A stretch of DNA of 64,000 bases from [Phialemoniopsis] sp. UDSM-2020 (GCA_018873225.1 JAEILZ010000004.1:3162001-3226000); one strand, 5' to 3'; shown: positions 44,038-54,870, counted from the first letter of the stretch. Numbers and translations: made by a program. Notes: generated by a model from the sequence alone, not told the origin.

Positions 44038-47000
44038 TGGGACGAGACTACACTGCAGTCAAGTAGTAAGAAATGAGTCTCGAGAAAGAAGAAAGTGTAT
44101 ATGGGATGGAACAAGACGACTATGGGAGAAATTAAGAAAGTCTTCTGCGTAAGGAATCATAACACGAAAAAAGCATGAAAGATACTTTCCCTCGCAGAGA
44201 TATTTACATCCCCAGAAGCATCCCCTCTTGGGCCTACATATACCCTTGCAGGGTCCAAGTGCAGGATATGGCCAGAGACAGGGTTGAAAGTGGTGATGTC
44301 TCCATCATCGAGGGCATGGGCTGATCCCACTATTTGGGGAAAGGGGTGCGCCACGAAGCCAGAAACATCTTAGACTGCGCATAGTGTCACATGCCGAGCC
44401 TGCATGGCAATACGGCTGGTAGAGTGCAAGCAGGTTACCTCAGTTCTAGTCGCGAACCAGGTCTTCGTCCTCGACTTGATCTTGTGCGTTGCATATAAAG
44501 AGCTGCAGTCGGCTGATAAGCGAAGACTGCTTTCCTGTGTTTCTTGCATCTAACTCAATGGTGAGGATAATGACTCGAGCTGCAGCATGGCACTTTCAAC
44601 ATCTCTCCACCGGAAGTTCTTGAAGGGCATCGAGGTTCTCTGCAGATCTCGCCCAGTCTCGCATAAGTATCACCTGGCACGCAGCTTGACAGGAGCAGTC
44701 GAGCACGTTTCTGTTGCATGTTCGTCACAGGACCCATGTTCCAAAAGTAGAGCAATACAGTCGTTCTCCACCCTCGGTGGACGGGCACATGGTGGACCTG
44801 GCGGAGAGAGTGGATCAACCCTTGGCAGACAAGGTATCATTTACGGCAAGTCCTGCGCGAAATGCTCCACCAAACACCGTTTATATATCCGGCCAGGATG
44901 CGGGTTTGTTGTGGCGGCTGCACAATGCCGAGATAGTCTCGAATAATATTCAGGTATTGACAACTCGCCTGCCCATGGCAAGGAGGATACCTGCCTTAAG
45001 CGAGCTAGATCAATTTCCTCAGGGGTTGATGCCAAGCTCAGAAGCAGCCGTGACCAAGCGTTGCCGAAGACATGTATCTTCCAATACAGGTTAGTGTCGA
45101 GATAAAACGGTGGGAAGGATGGACGGATGCCCCCATCCTTGGCGTCCATCAGGAACTGTGCGCGATTGAGCTAGCTGAATAGCTTCGGTAGATGTTCCGC
45201 ACGCTTGCCTACCTCACTAACATAGTCTGTATGCCTTCTGATTTCCAGGTTGGGTAGTTAACTGCGTTCAGCACTGCAACTACGTCATGGACCTGACCTC
45301 GAACATTTCTGCCACGGCAACACGCACTGGCAAAACTTAGCCACTCGTCCCAAGATGACCTGTGATTGTTTGCTTTACTAAAGCCTAGCGATGTTGTTGG
45401 AACAGGGGTTGGCACACCCGTTAATAACCGGACCGAGAAGCAATTTCCCAGACTGTCGGGTCTCCAACAAAAAGGCAAACACAACAATCCACGTCTCAAA
45501 AGCCCCATTTGCTTTCGAGGTGACAGCAAGAAGAGGAGCAGGCCCCCACGACCGTTGCAACGGTTGTCGCCATCTCGTTTGCGTTAACCTGATCTAGCTA
45601 AGGATTGCGGAATCTTGCCAAACGGGGTTGCATTTAACTTTGCAGATGGGCGATCGCCATCCAATCGGGGTTGTTGGCGATGGACTTCCTTCATCCCCGA
45701 CCCTGGTCTACGCTAATTTAAAGGAGCATTTCTTCCAACAATCCCGGAACCAACAACCACAGCTCTGCAGCACACAGACTCCCGCGTCTCCCGCTGGATA
45801 TGAGCTCGAGGCTAAAAAGGAGTCCCAGATTCAAATTAAAGGAGCTGAAAAGCGAAGGTGCCAGATGATCCTCACAAGAAGTGCTAGCGAGCAGAAGATA
45901 CATATCCGTTCGCCTGCCTGTGAAGTTCCGGAGAATCAACTTTAAAGACTGTATATCCGAGCAGCTCGTATAAGCCGGACAGATTTGGCAGAGACGTGGA
46001 GCTGTCCGGGCGTATTACGGAATATTGCTGTGGGTTTTGGAGCAGAGATTCAAACGTCAGGGGTTTGATAGCTGTCGGTGACGAAAGGTACAGCAGAACG
46101 AGCAGATCGACCACCGAGTCTGCAGACATACGGGGCATCCAGTAGACATTGACCGTTTTGAAGTTGACGCGTCCTCTTGCAACCCTAGCCAATCCTTTGA
46201 GCAAGGGCTCCTTGCACCCCACGCCACTATCACAGATGCTCAGGCTTGGGCAAACTTTATCTACATACATGGCCTGTACGGAAATACAGACCTCGCGCTG
46301 GTGAGTCTAGTGACGCCTACCAACATCACCCTGACATGTTTGCTTTTGAACAGCAAAAGTGCGTTTCACCATCGTAGCGTGCCATGTTGGTTGGTCTTTT
46401 TAGACATATTTAACCAGGCGTGGTGGTAATTTAGACCGTTCATTGTCATATTCCTACGATGTTTCTTCTCGAGCATAGGGCAGGTCATGGCATCTCTTGC
46501 CGAGGCCTGCTGCGGGGGTCTTCCGTAACGGGATGTCCATGCAAGCCTCCCCCATGTATATCCAATGTGGAGCACATCTTCCACCGGAACCTGGCCAACT
46601 TGCTCGTGTCTGGCCACATTCACTGTGCACAGAAGTGAAACGAACACATCATGCACGATGGTGTTCGTTTGGATAATGATTATCGTGCCTTGGCAACATT
46701 ACATAACCGATACTCCGCCTTAAGGGGCAAGGCTGTCTAGGCAGTATCTGCCGTGCCTGCATGCTTTCACATGTTCACGGCGTGCAGGTCGTAAGGAGTT
46801 GATATTCCATCGACCATTTCATGCTGCGACGTTGGTACCAGGACCCCGGTGGTCACACGAGAAATAGAAAACGATGAACCGCACTGGCCCCTGTATGAGC
46901 AAACACCGACTGGACTACCGGGTACTGACCGGTTCGACCGGTGCATTGCCAGCCCTAGCAGGTGCATAGTAAGGATCCAGGAGCCAAACCCCTGGATTCC

Positions 47001-47408
47001 CCTCTCTTCCAATATGCCTCTTTTTCGGCACGTCAACATTCGTGAGTGAGAAGAGTGGGTTGAGAGTGGGCATGTCTGGCCATGATCTGCACTGAGGCTT
47101 GAGAGAGTTTCAATGGCGAGGATTACGGCCGTCAGTCTCCGTTCCAACCGTGTGTAACTTCAGGGGATCTTAGGTGCAGAGTGTCTCAGGGGCATCAATT
47201 GACGAGCAAGCCGTACCGAGCAGAGAAGATGGCGAAAAGCTTTTGAATTCTTATTGCTGAGACTAGCTTCCCATCTTGATCATTGGAGCGGCAGCCCGCG
47301 TCAGCACTCACTTCTGGCCCTTCGATTCACCTTTCAGAGCTGGGAGCTGGCTCTTGTCTCTCTTTACCTTTGAACAATTGCACGTCTCGCAACTTCGAAC
47401 TTTGCAAG
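44038..47408. other. 3.4-kb gene-poor region
   Basis: No confident gene was found between the O-methyltransferase and the PTH11-like receptor. Frames of up to 128 codons (for example minus strand 45884-46270, plus strand 44714-45094) have no recognised domain and no joinable exons. TATAAAG occurs at 44494-44500. It may contain relics or an unannotated lineage-specific gene or non-coding RNA. Confidence 0.4.
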
Positions 47409-48847
47409 ATGGCCGCCGCACCTCCCCCTCCAGAGTCCTTCCATTTCCCGCCCGAGTACATCGCGGCGGACAAGGGCCCGGCCATCATCTCGGTCATTTG
47501 CACCGTGACGGCCGTCGAGACAATATTTTGCCTAATGAGGCTGTACACTCGCGGCATCATCATGGGTAGACTTCGTCTCGATGATTACTTGATCATTGTA
47601 TCGGTGGTGAGTTGGCCTTATGCTATGTTAGATGACATGGACTGATATGAATTTCCCAGCTTTTCGGATGGAGTGCAGTAGTGTTTGGCGTCATGGCAGT
47701 GCACTCCGGCAACGGCAGGCACTTCATGACCCTGACCACGGAGCAAAAGTCGGGAGCCATCCTATGGACGATTGTTGGATTCTGCCCAGGCATCATGTCC
47801 TTCGGTATCCCCAAGCTGGCCGTCATTTCACTCCTGGAACGCCTGATGAACCCGAGCCGCATTCACCGAGTTATCCTGTGGTCTATTGGCGCCATATGCA
47901 TTCTCAGTCTTCTCGGGTGTGTCGTCGTTCTCTTTGGGCAGTGCACTCCTGCGTCTTCGCAATGGGACTTCTCCATCACCGAGAAGAAATGCATGAGCCC
48001 GTGGATCCTCGTCAACTATGCCATTTTCGCCGGTGGTGAGTAGCCCTCGGGCTCTTTGTGATGGCGTTGTTGAAGCGAAACTTTGCTAATTGGTGCGGGT
48101 AATAAGTTGCCTCGGCGTGTACTGATCTTTACCTCGCTGTATACCCGGCTGTCGTCCTCTTTAACTTGCAGATGCCGTTGAGGAAGAAGCTGGCTCTGAC
48201 GGCTGCGCTGGGAATTGGTTCAATGTAAGCCTCACTCATTGACACTTCTTAGAGGAAACGGAACCACGAGTTGCTAACCGGTAACAGTGCTACAGTGATT
48301 GCTATCTACAAAACCACTCGGCTGCCAAACCTCGCCAGTGACGACTTCTCATACGACACTTCTGACCTTGTGATGTGGACTTGGTAAGCTATCCCAGTAT
48401 CATGACCCTTCCTCTCCGTATTCTCTGACATTCATTCGCAGCGTCGAAGGAAGCACCATCATCATCGCCTCCTGCATCCCCGTCCTGCAGCCCCTCGTCG
48501 ACCGCATCATCGGCCGCGGCTTCTTCGGCAGCTCGAGCGGGCCCCGCGCCTACAAGAAATACGGCACCGACCGCAGCGGCGGTATGAACCCCTCCGACAT
48601 GGAGATGTCCAACGCGAACCGCAGCGCCAAGCGCCGGGCCCCTCGCGACCCTAACGGCCTCACCTTTCTCGACGATGACAAGACCGGCAGCGAGGAGAGC
48701 ATCCTGCGCCGGGAGCAGGAGAATAACAACAACAAGAACAGCCAAGGAGAGACCCGCGATGGCATTGTCCGCACCGACGTCGTGAGCGTGTCGTACGGCG
48801 CGGCGACCGATCATAACGGCCCCGAGACTTGGAAGAGGGGATTCTGA
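47409..48847 (+). CDS. PTH11-like / fungal rhodopsin-domain seven-helix protein, 397 aa
   Basis: This seven-transmembrane plasma-membrane protein is of the fungal rhodopsin-domain group that includes PTH11-like receptors. Exons 47409-47606, 47660-48035, 48107-48224, 48288-48383 and 48442-48847 are in phase. TM1-TM2 are separated by RLYTRGIIMGRLRLDDYLI, the typical R-x3-R-x4-DD signature. Cys residues in the second extracellular loop (GQCTPASSQWD...KKCMSPW) and ACTDLYLAVYPAVVLF in TM5-6 also fit. The 120-residue C-terminal tail is hydrophilic, acidic and Asn-rich. No CFEM domain precedes it. It is a candidate sensor; the ligand is unknown. Confidence 0.87.
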
Positions 48848-49002
48848 CGCGTGCTGATGCCTTATGCCCAAGTCAATACCCAGATATAATAACGCGCGAG
48901 CACATCATCTGTACTAGGTCGTCGAGCCTGCAAAATCTGATATTTTCACACATGTATCATATTCCAACTACCAGTCAATCCTTTCGAGACATAGCGAGCC
49001 TC

Positions 49003-49320
49003 TTAGTCCACATGTTTGGTCGGACCTATCAGCCGCACAGGAGTCGTGTTTGTGAACTTGTCGATATCTGCTATCGCCTCTTCACTGCCCTCCTTCCACG
49101 CTTTCTCAAATCCTTGCAGACCCGTCTCGAAGAGGAATGTAGCTTGCACCGCATACTCGCAGTCTTGATCCCGCAGATCGGTGATCCAGGTGTGTTTCAG
49201 ACCGTATGGCTTCCATGACCGATCAACAAGTGGTACATGCGTCTTGAGATAGTAGTCCATGTCGAATTTCAAGTCCGGCGACGCCCGATAGAGAACCGTG
49301 ACTGTTGCAGGGGTCGTCAT
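49003..49320 (-). CDS. EthD-domain protein, 105 aa
   Basis: This is a small single-exon protein of the EthD family (ferredoxin-like alpha/beta barrel dimers). VTVLYRASPDLKFDMDYYLK at the N-terminus and the Y-x-V-Q-A-T-F-L-F strand are typical. Bacterial EthD is linked to ether degradation, and fungal members are mostly uncharacterised, some being cyclase-like or anthraquinone-related. It lies 340 bp from a clear paralogue on the same strand, indicating tandem duplication. No partner enzyme is adjacent. Confidence 0.85.
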   Translation of the reverse strand: MTTPATVTVLYRASPDLKFDMDYYLKTHVPLVDRSWKPYGLKHTWITDLRDQDCEYAVQATFLFETGLQGFEKAWKEGSEEAIADIDKFTNTTPVRLIGPTKHVD

Positions 49321-49660
49321 TCTGACTTTTCTATACGCAGATTAGCCTCAGGCCTGTCGTTCTTCAGGCCGTGCCGTACGCACATCCTTGTCCACTTGTC
49401 TATGCCGCAAATTGATATTCACGGTGATTACGAGTCTTCGTCCCATGCTGACAGGGTGTTCTTCACAGCTTTAAATATTTCACTATTATCAGTGGGGAAA
49501 CAAGCCCCAGACAAATCCGATTAAATCCGCTTGAAGATCGCTAGACCTAGAGTGCACTAAACCTCGTCTTTTTTTCGGCGATAGCGAACGCAAGAAACGC
49601 AGTCAAACTATCCCCGATGTCCTCTCCCACGCTTCTGTTTCAAGGATCTAAGACGTTACT

Positions 49661-49981
49661 TTATGACGTTGGGTACTTCAGCCCCCCGACCAGTCGAATC
49701 GGCTTTGCGTTGGTGAACTTGGCGACGTCGGCCGCAATCTCCACTCCGTGCGCCTGCATGGCCTTCTCGACGCCCTCGGCGCCCGTCTCGAACACCATCG
49801 TGGCCTGTACGATGTAAGGCGATCCGGATTCTCTCAGGTCGGCGGCGAAACCGTGTTGAAGGCCGAAGGGTTTGAAGAGGCGCTCGGCGAGGGGCATGTG
49901 CGTCTTGATGTAGTAGTCCATGTCGAAGGAGACGTCCGGCGACGCCGGGTAGAGGACGGTAACCATCACGGGGCCGGACAT
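49661..49981 (-). CDS. EthD-domain protein, 106 aa (tandem paralogue)
   Basis: This is a paralogue of the downstream EthD protein: both share VTVLY-ASPD, FDMDYY-KTH-PL, the VQAT-FETG strand and a C-terminal DxxKFTN-xPxRL segment. The start at 49981 is chosen because it aligns with its paralogue; an in-frame upstream ATG (50119) would add 46 residues without family support. Function unknown beyond the fold. Confidence 0.87.
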   Translation of the reverse strand: MSGPVMVTVLYPASPDVSFDMDYYIKTHMPLAERLFKPFGLQHGFAADLRESGSPYIVQATMVFETGAEGVEKAMQAHGVEIAADVAKFTNAKPIRLVGGLKYPTS

Positions 49982-50782
49982 GGTTGCGGTCTGGTTTTGG
50001 TGTCTGCGTCTCTGAATGTATTGTGTGCGGTTTGAGGGAGTGGGTTTGTATGGGCTTGTATGGCTCTGCCTCGTCGACCAGGGTCTTGTGATCACTTCAA
50101 AACCGGGGAATGAGCCCATTCCATATGTTCTGGGGTTTTATACTCCTCGAAAAGGCCGGCTCCCACTCGTGCTCGGTAATCAACCCGTGAGCACAGCCAA
50201 TTTCTCCGGCCGAGGCACGCGGAAACGTACCCACATATGCCCGCGCGTCGGCGGTCATTTGTGGAGACCTATTGTCCGTGGGATTCCACGGCGCGCTTAT
50301 TTACCTCTCGGCGGTGATGATTGCCTCTCTCGATCGATGTAAGCCCGGGGAGGGCCCGCCATGTTCATGTATCCAGCTTAGATGGGTTAGAGCGGCGACG
50401 TCAAGCGTCGTAGACTTAAAGACTTGCCTCCGAAGTAGGCACCGGCGAGGTTTGACTAGCGTGCCGCATCCTCTCTTACCCCGCGATCCTGGGATGCCGG
50501 TCTTCAGCGGAGCGGGGACTGGCATCGGAGGCGGCAGTGGTTCTGGACGGTAGCGCTGGTCCGGACGTCACGTCCGCGAGTCTGAACGCGGAGAATTCCA
50601 TGGTCGCAGTAGCTTCGAATTTAGTTTCTACAACAGAACAAATTCTAAGCGCAGCGGTGAAGGAGAAGTGTGCACTGATTTGGAAGCTTGTCACGCGACA
50701 CGATGTCAGTGATCTCGACGGCGCAGCTTTCGCCCGTACTTAAGCCCCGAATTCGAGCCGTGGCCTTCACCGACAAATACTA
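49982..50782. other. Intergenic
   Basis: This 800-bp gap runs from the EthD promoter to the tRNA gene. Short GC-rich frames occur on both strands but none is convincing. Confidence 0.4.
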
Positions 50783-50807
50783 GGACTTGTGGTCTAGTGG
50801 TATGATT

Positions 50808-50873
50808 GTGAGTAAAACAAAAAGAACGAAATCCATGACTAAAAAGCCCACTGAACTAACAATCTCTCCACAG
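50808..50873 (+). other. Insert 1 in tRNA-Pro, spliceosomal-type (66 nt)
   Basis: It starts GTGAGTAAAAC, contains GAACTAACA (branch-type CTAAC about 16 nt from the end) and ends CTCTCCACAG. It separates tRNA positions 26 and 27. Size, donor, branch and acceptor all match the mRNA introns of neighbouring genes in this window (for example GTGAGT donors in both MFS genes). Confidence 0.75.
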
Positions 50874-50884
50874 CTCGCTTAGGG

Positions 50885-50905
50885 TAACACCCAAAAGCAA
50901 TCTCT
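50885..50905 (+). other. Canonical tRNA intron (37/38), 21 nt
   Basis: This sequence interrupts the anticodon loop one base 3' of the anticodon, the standard eukaryotic nuclear tRNA intron position. Its CACCC can pair with the anticodon-loop GGGT, as in the anticodon-intron pairing recognised by the tRNA splicing endonuclease. Confidence 0.8.
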
Positions 50906-50913
50906 TGCGAGAG

Positions 50914-50972
50914 GTATGTTACGGTCCCACAGGGAGTAAATTTGTGAGCCCACAAATTAACAATATAACAAG
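50914..50972 (+). other. Insert 2 in tRNA-Pro, spliceosomal-type (59 nt)
   Basis: It starts GTATGTTACGG, contains AAATTAACAA (TTAAC branch-type) and ends TATAACAAG, lying in the variable loop. It is flanked by AG and GT, an AG|GT protosplice context; AGGT at both junctions makes the exact border ambiguous by up to four bases. An 8-bp perfect stem (AATTTGTG 50939-50946 with CACAAATT 50951-50958, loop AGCC) lies inside. Confidence 0.7.
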
Positions 50973-51007
50973 GTCCCGTGTTCGATCCACGGCAAGTCCC
51001 CAATATC

Positions 51008-51014
51008 TTTTTTT
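51008..51014 (+). terminator. RNA polymerase III T7 terminator
   Basis: Seven consecutive T residues start 8 nt after the tRNA 3' end, which is a standard Pol III stop. Confidence 0.8.
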
Positions 51015-51316
51015 GCCAATTTTTTGGCCCTGTTTGTGGTTCTGTTGGTATCGCTTTTTGGTTGTGTGATCAGGGGAGGGAAGATCCCGGATGAGTCATT
51101 CGCCGTGGGTGCCATCAAGCAGAATGCTCGAGACCTGGATGAAAAAGTGGTAGAACCAAGGCTAGGACCAAGGAAACCGTTTGTAATAACACAGTCACTG
51201 CCAAGAAGGAACTCTTCTATAAGGCACGCTTGATGACGATACTTGTTAATTCAGATCAGATGCTCGGGCTCCGTTGCTGACCTGCTCGTGGCCCAAGGCG
51301 GGCATTATCCTTGACA
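51015..51316. other. Intergenic, 3' flank of Zn2Cys6 gene
   Basis: These 300 bp hold no recognised feature; a 69-codon plus-strand frame just after the Pol III terminator has no family resemblance. Confidence 0.4.
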
Positions 51317-53136
51317 TCAGCTCGCTTCAATCATCAAGCCGCTGTATGAGTCGGCGAGCTTCTTAGACACTCGTGAATTCAGCTTTGACAAGTGATCGAG
51401 CAAGACAGTGAAGTGCTCCCGAGCTCGTGAGATGATTTGGTCCGACTCTTGGCTCTGCATCATCTCAAGTAGTCCAGCACAGATGTAGCGAAGCTTCTCA
51501 GCCTATGTGTACGGTTGACAGTCAGGAAACATGGTTTTGAATAATGATAGTGGTTTCGATCTACTCACCCCTGACTCTCCGTTGGCATAGAGCGCCTCTA
51601 GAGGCACAGTCGTCACCAGGTCGAGAAGATCATGCGCGATCTCGACTTTCTTCCAGTCTGTTGACACTTGGTCGTCACTCATCCCAATCACACTCAACAG
51701 CTGGAGAGATGCAAATCGATTGAGGATTACCATGCGTAGGTAATGGTAAGAGAGTGTGATGTTCGTTTTCTGGATCCACAGTGCCCTTCTCTGGTGCGTC
51801 TCGCAAGCTTTGTTGTCATGACGTACCGTGCCCGGGTCTCGAAGATACTCGGGCAAATCGAATAAAGCTCCAGAGAAGCTGAGGAAAGACTCGGAAAGAC
51901 TCTTCTTCTGGCCGTGGCCAATCTCATGGCTGTCACCATTGTGGATCCGGGAACTGGCTACCAGGAACAGATCAAGATCGGACAGAAGCGAAAAGCCGAG
52001 CTGCCAGATTTCGTGATCTTTCTGGAAACCCATCATGAGACGTTGCTCATGAGGGCCGTCATTCTCGGGTAAACGCTGGTCGAGTATTGGCGCATGCGTG
52101 TCCACGCTTGGCCTGGTGGTCAATGTAATATGGAGGCGCAGCTCTCTCAGAGTCTGCTTGGATGCATTCAACAAAGTCATCGACCGATCGACCGAGAGCA
52201 AGTACCAAAAGGCATTTCGACAGAGCTTGGCTTCCAAAGGATCCAAAGTTTCGTACGCGTCCTCGTCATACAGTCGCATCTGGTTCGCCAACCGGAAAGC
52301 TCCGTCCATGATATGCCATGAGAGCCGGGAGTTGCCAATCATCTGGTAGCAGCACGCCTGAAAGATCCGTACCGCAAGCGACGTCGACGACGGGCAGCTG
52401 ATATCGTACCCAGCGAATGTGTAAAGCATAGCTTGTGAAGCTTCGAGAAAGGCACAGGGAATCCTGTCATCTTGTGGGTAGGTGTGACACGGAGAGAGAT
52501 GGGCGACGAGCGCACAGAAAGCAGTGGTCAGCGTATAGGTTCGGGCTGAAGCCACGACCTCCGGCTCCATGGTAGCATGGAATGACGTGGGACTAGCGGC
52601 CAAGGTAGGCAGCTCCAGTGACGCTTCTGATCGGAGAGTAGCTTCACAAACGATAGGTATCAGTGGGAAGACAGACTGCATGTAGGCATCCAAACAACGC
52701 TTGACAGTCTGCTCGGGAGGAATGCCCTCCGCTGACAATGCCGACAGAAGCGCATTGTGACTAGTGAGAAGCGGACTCGATAAGGAAATGGAAGCTTCTG
52801 GGTCGACATCGATGTTCGTACTCGCAGTCGGCTTGGGCTTTTTCGGATCACCGAGAGCCGGCAGTTGTTGTTCACTGTCACTCGGCGGTCGGGAGGACGA
52901 TGCTGCCTCTGTCTTCGATGGTTGCACTCGAGGTTTGGGTCCTCTTTTTCGACGGGGAGTGCAATACGTGCAAAGTAGGCTGGATGATCGGCATGGAGAA
53001 CACAATGGCGATTTCTCATCACACTGCAAAGGATGCCACCGGTTAGTCCGGGGATTCCGCCGTTGGAGGTTATCCTTGGGTGGGGTCATGCCTTGATTTT
53101 ACGTTTCCTGCACGAATCGCAGGCTTGTCTTCGCAT
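51317..53136 (-). CDS. Zn2Cys6 transcription factor with fungal-specific middle domain, 561 aa
   Basis: This is a binuclear zinc-cluster regulator. Exon 1 (53092-53136) encodes MRRQACDSCRKRKIK; exon 2 (51569-53023) begins CDEKSPLCSPCRSSS; together they give the C-x2-C-x6-C ... C-x2-C zinc cluster. Exon 3 (51317-51502) adds 61 residues. The first intron (53024-53091) has a GC donor, a CTAAC branch and a TTGCAG acceptor; the second (51503-51568) is GT-AG. After the cluster come a basic RKRGPKPR linker, a low-complexity arm and the fungal transcription factor domain (around residues 120-400, for example RIFQACCYQMIGNSR). It is divergent from an NmrA-like gene over 540 bp, its best candidate target. 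Confidence 0.88.
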
Positions 53137-53678
53137 AATTGATTGGGCCTCGATTCTGAGGATCCTTTCGTGCATGCACAGATTTCGGAATGGTAAGTTG
53201 GTGAGTGGGAAGCTGTTGTATCATTGCGGGGATTTCGGCTTTTCTTCACGGAGAATTTGTCTATGATTCAGAGAGGCGTGGTGATGGAGCTAAATAACGC
53301 ATCTCTTTGAAGTATTGGTTGGCCTAAATTTGGGTAGCGGGATAACCCTCCGCCAAGGATTCAAGACTTCCAAACCGGACTGAAACTTTGGCTCACAACA
53401 TCCTAGTTTCACCGACTGATTCAAGCAAACTGGGTTAGCGTTCTAACTCCACATCTGGATCTGTGACAGAACTCAAGATACTCCGGCCAAGATCTGGGAG
53501 TCTCATGACAATATTCCTTACATTTGTCATCTCTTGAGCTTTTGGAGATCATGTCATTTCCAGGTTAGACTAACAAACAGTGTTGGATATATAAGGACCA
53601 GGACCAGGATCCAAAGGCCACCGCGTTCGCCGACTCATTGCCTAATTAGAGCATTCCTAAACAGCAAGCGGGCCAACC
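53137..53678. promoter_or_regulatory. Divergent promoter, Zn2Cys6 / NmrA-like
   Basis: This 540-bp gap lies between start codons. A TATATAA at 53588-53594 lies about 85 bp upstream of the NmrA-like ATG. Inspection did not reveal a convincing CGG-palindrome operator. Confidence 0.5.
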
Positions 53679-54870
53679 ATGTCGACAAAGATCAAAGTTG
53701 CGATCGCGGGTGCGTCCGGTGTGACCGGCTCGTCTATTGTAAATGCTCTCTTGACCAGCCCAGAGAAGTTCGTGAGTATCCCCTCGCAGGAAACGACGAT
53801 TCTTGAGCCAGCCGTTTCTAGCTCCAGATGTATTGACAGACTAATAGGAGGTCACGGCCTTGGTTCGACCGGCCTCCATTGACAAACATGAGATTGTCGA
53901 ATTCTCCAAGCGAAGCGTCATTGTCAAAGCTGTCGAGCTTTGTGGCGATACTGAATCCGTGGTTCAAGTACTTCTAGGCATGAACGTGGTGATCTCCTGC
54001 CTCACCTTACTGTCCTTGGCAGAGGAACAGGCACTCATCACGGCGGCACATGCCGCTGGTGTAGGTCGATATGTGCCTAGCTTTTACGCGCCCGTCTGCC
54101 CGCCGCGAGGGGTGATGCAAGCCCGTGAAACGGTGAGAAGCTACCTCATATTGTGCCTGGCTGACCAAAGAAACCATATCGACTAACGAACAACGGATGC
54201 ATAGAAAGAAGACCTTCTGGACCAGATCAAGAGACTCTACCTCCCGTATACGGTCATAGATGTGGGCTGGTGGTATCAACTGTCGTTGCCGCCCTTGCCC
54301 TCTGGGAAGATTCGGGTCAAGGAGGAATACTCCACGACACAAATCATCGGAGACGGAAACAACCCCTGGGCACTCACTGATAACCGCGATATCGGCAGAT
54401 ATGTCGCAAGAATTATTGCCGACCCTGCTGCCTTGAACAAGCAGGTGTTTCTCTACAGTGAAGTATGGAAACAAAACGATGTCTATGATCTTTATGAGAA
54501 GATCACTGGGGAATACATCAACCGTGATCCTGTAAGTGCATCTCTGCGCATATGCAGCATGCTACTCCACTATCAGGGTGCAAAAGACTAACATCCACAG
54601 TTATCGGAAGAGCGACTACTACAAATCATCTCGGAAGGCCAAGCTGAGATAACCCACGAAGACTTCCACGTTAGATCAGAGGCCATGCTCAAGTTAGGTA
54701 TGGGTCAGTACAAATACCTCCTGGGCATTCGAGGCGACGACACTCCCGAACATGCCAGATACCTAGGGTATCTTGACGTTAAGGACCTGTATCCGGATAT
54801 CGTGGCATCCTCTTTGGAGGATTATATGAAGGGTCTGTTCGCGGGAAAGGTCAAGGCGCCGTACGGCTGA
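53679..54870 (+). CDS. NmrA-like NAD(P)-binding protein (isoflavone-reductase type), 324 aa
   Basis: This is an atypical short-chain dehydrogenase-fold protein. Exons 53679-53771, 53848-54132, 54205-54531 and 54601-54870 are in phase. The N-terminal GASGVTGSSIVNALL is the dinucleotide loop (G-x2-G-x2-G), VTALVRPAS holds the NADP-type Arg after beta-2, and RYVPSFYAP matches the beta-5 region of isoflavone-reductase-like proteins. Members are either reductases of phenolics or redox sensors like NmrA. The divergent Zn2Cys6 gene may control it. There is no signal or membrane segment, so it is likely cytosolic. Confidence 0.88.

Larger units (their letters stand above)
50783..51000 (+). tRNA. tRNA-Pro(AGG), interrupted three times
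   Basis: The exons 50783-50807, 50874-50884, 50906-50913 and 50973-51000 assemble into a perfect 72-nt cloverleaf. The acceptor stem is GGACTTG/CAAGTCC, the D-arm GTCT-AGTGGTA-TGAT, the anticodon stem CTCGC/GCGAG with loop TTAGGGT (anticodon AGG), and the T-arm CCGTG-TTCGATC-CACGG with discriminator C. A-box (TGGTCTAGTGG) and B-box (GTGTTCGATCC) are intact, and a T7 terminator follows at 51008. The middle interruption is the normal position 37/38 intron. The other two are at 26/27 and in the variable loop and look like spliceosomal introns; they are listed separately. It could be a functional gene needing two splicing systems, or a tRNA copy disabled by insertions; stem pairing without a single mismatch favours selection. 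Confidence 0.85.

Noticed and set aside
45884..46270. Minus-strand frame of 128 codons
   Set aside because: The composition is somewhat protein-like, but no domain, no joinable exons and no start context support it; it is left as part of the gene-poor region.
51024..51233. Plus-strand frame directly after the tRNA
   Set aside because: It is short, follows the Pol III terminator, and its hydrophobic start comes from T-rich sequence.
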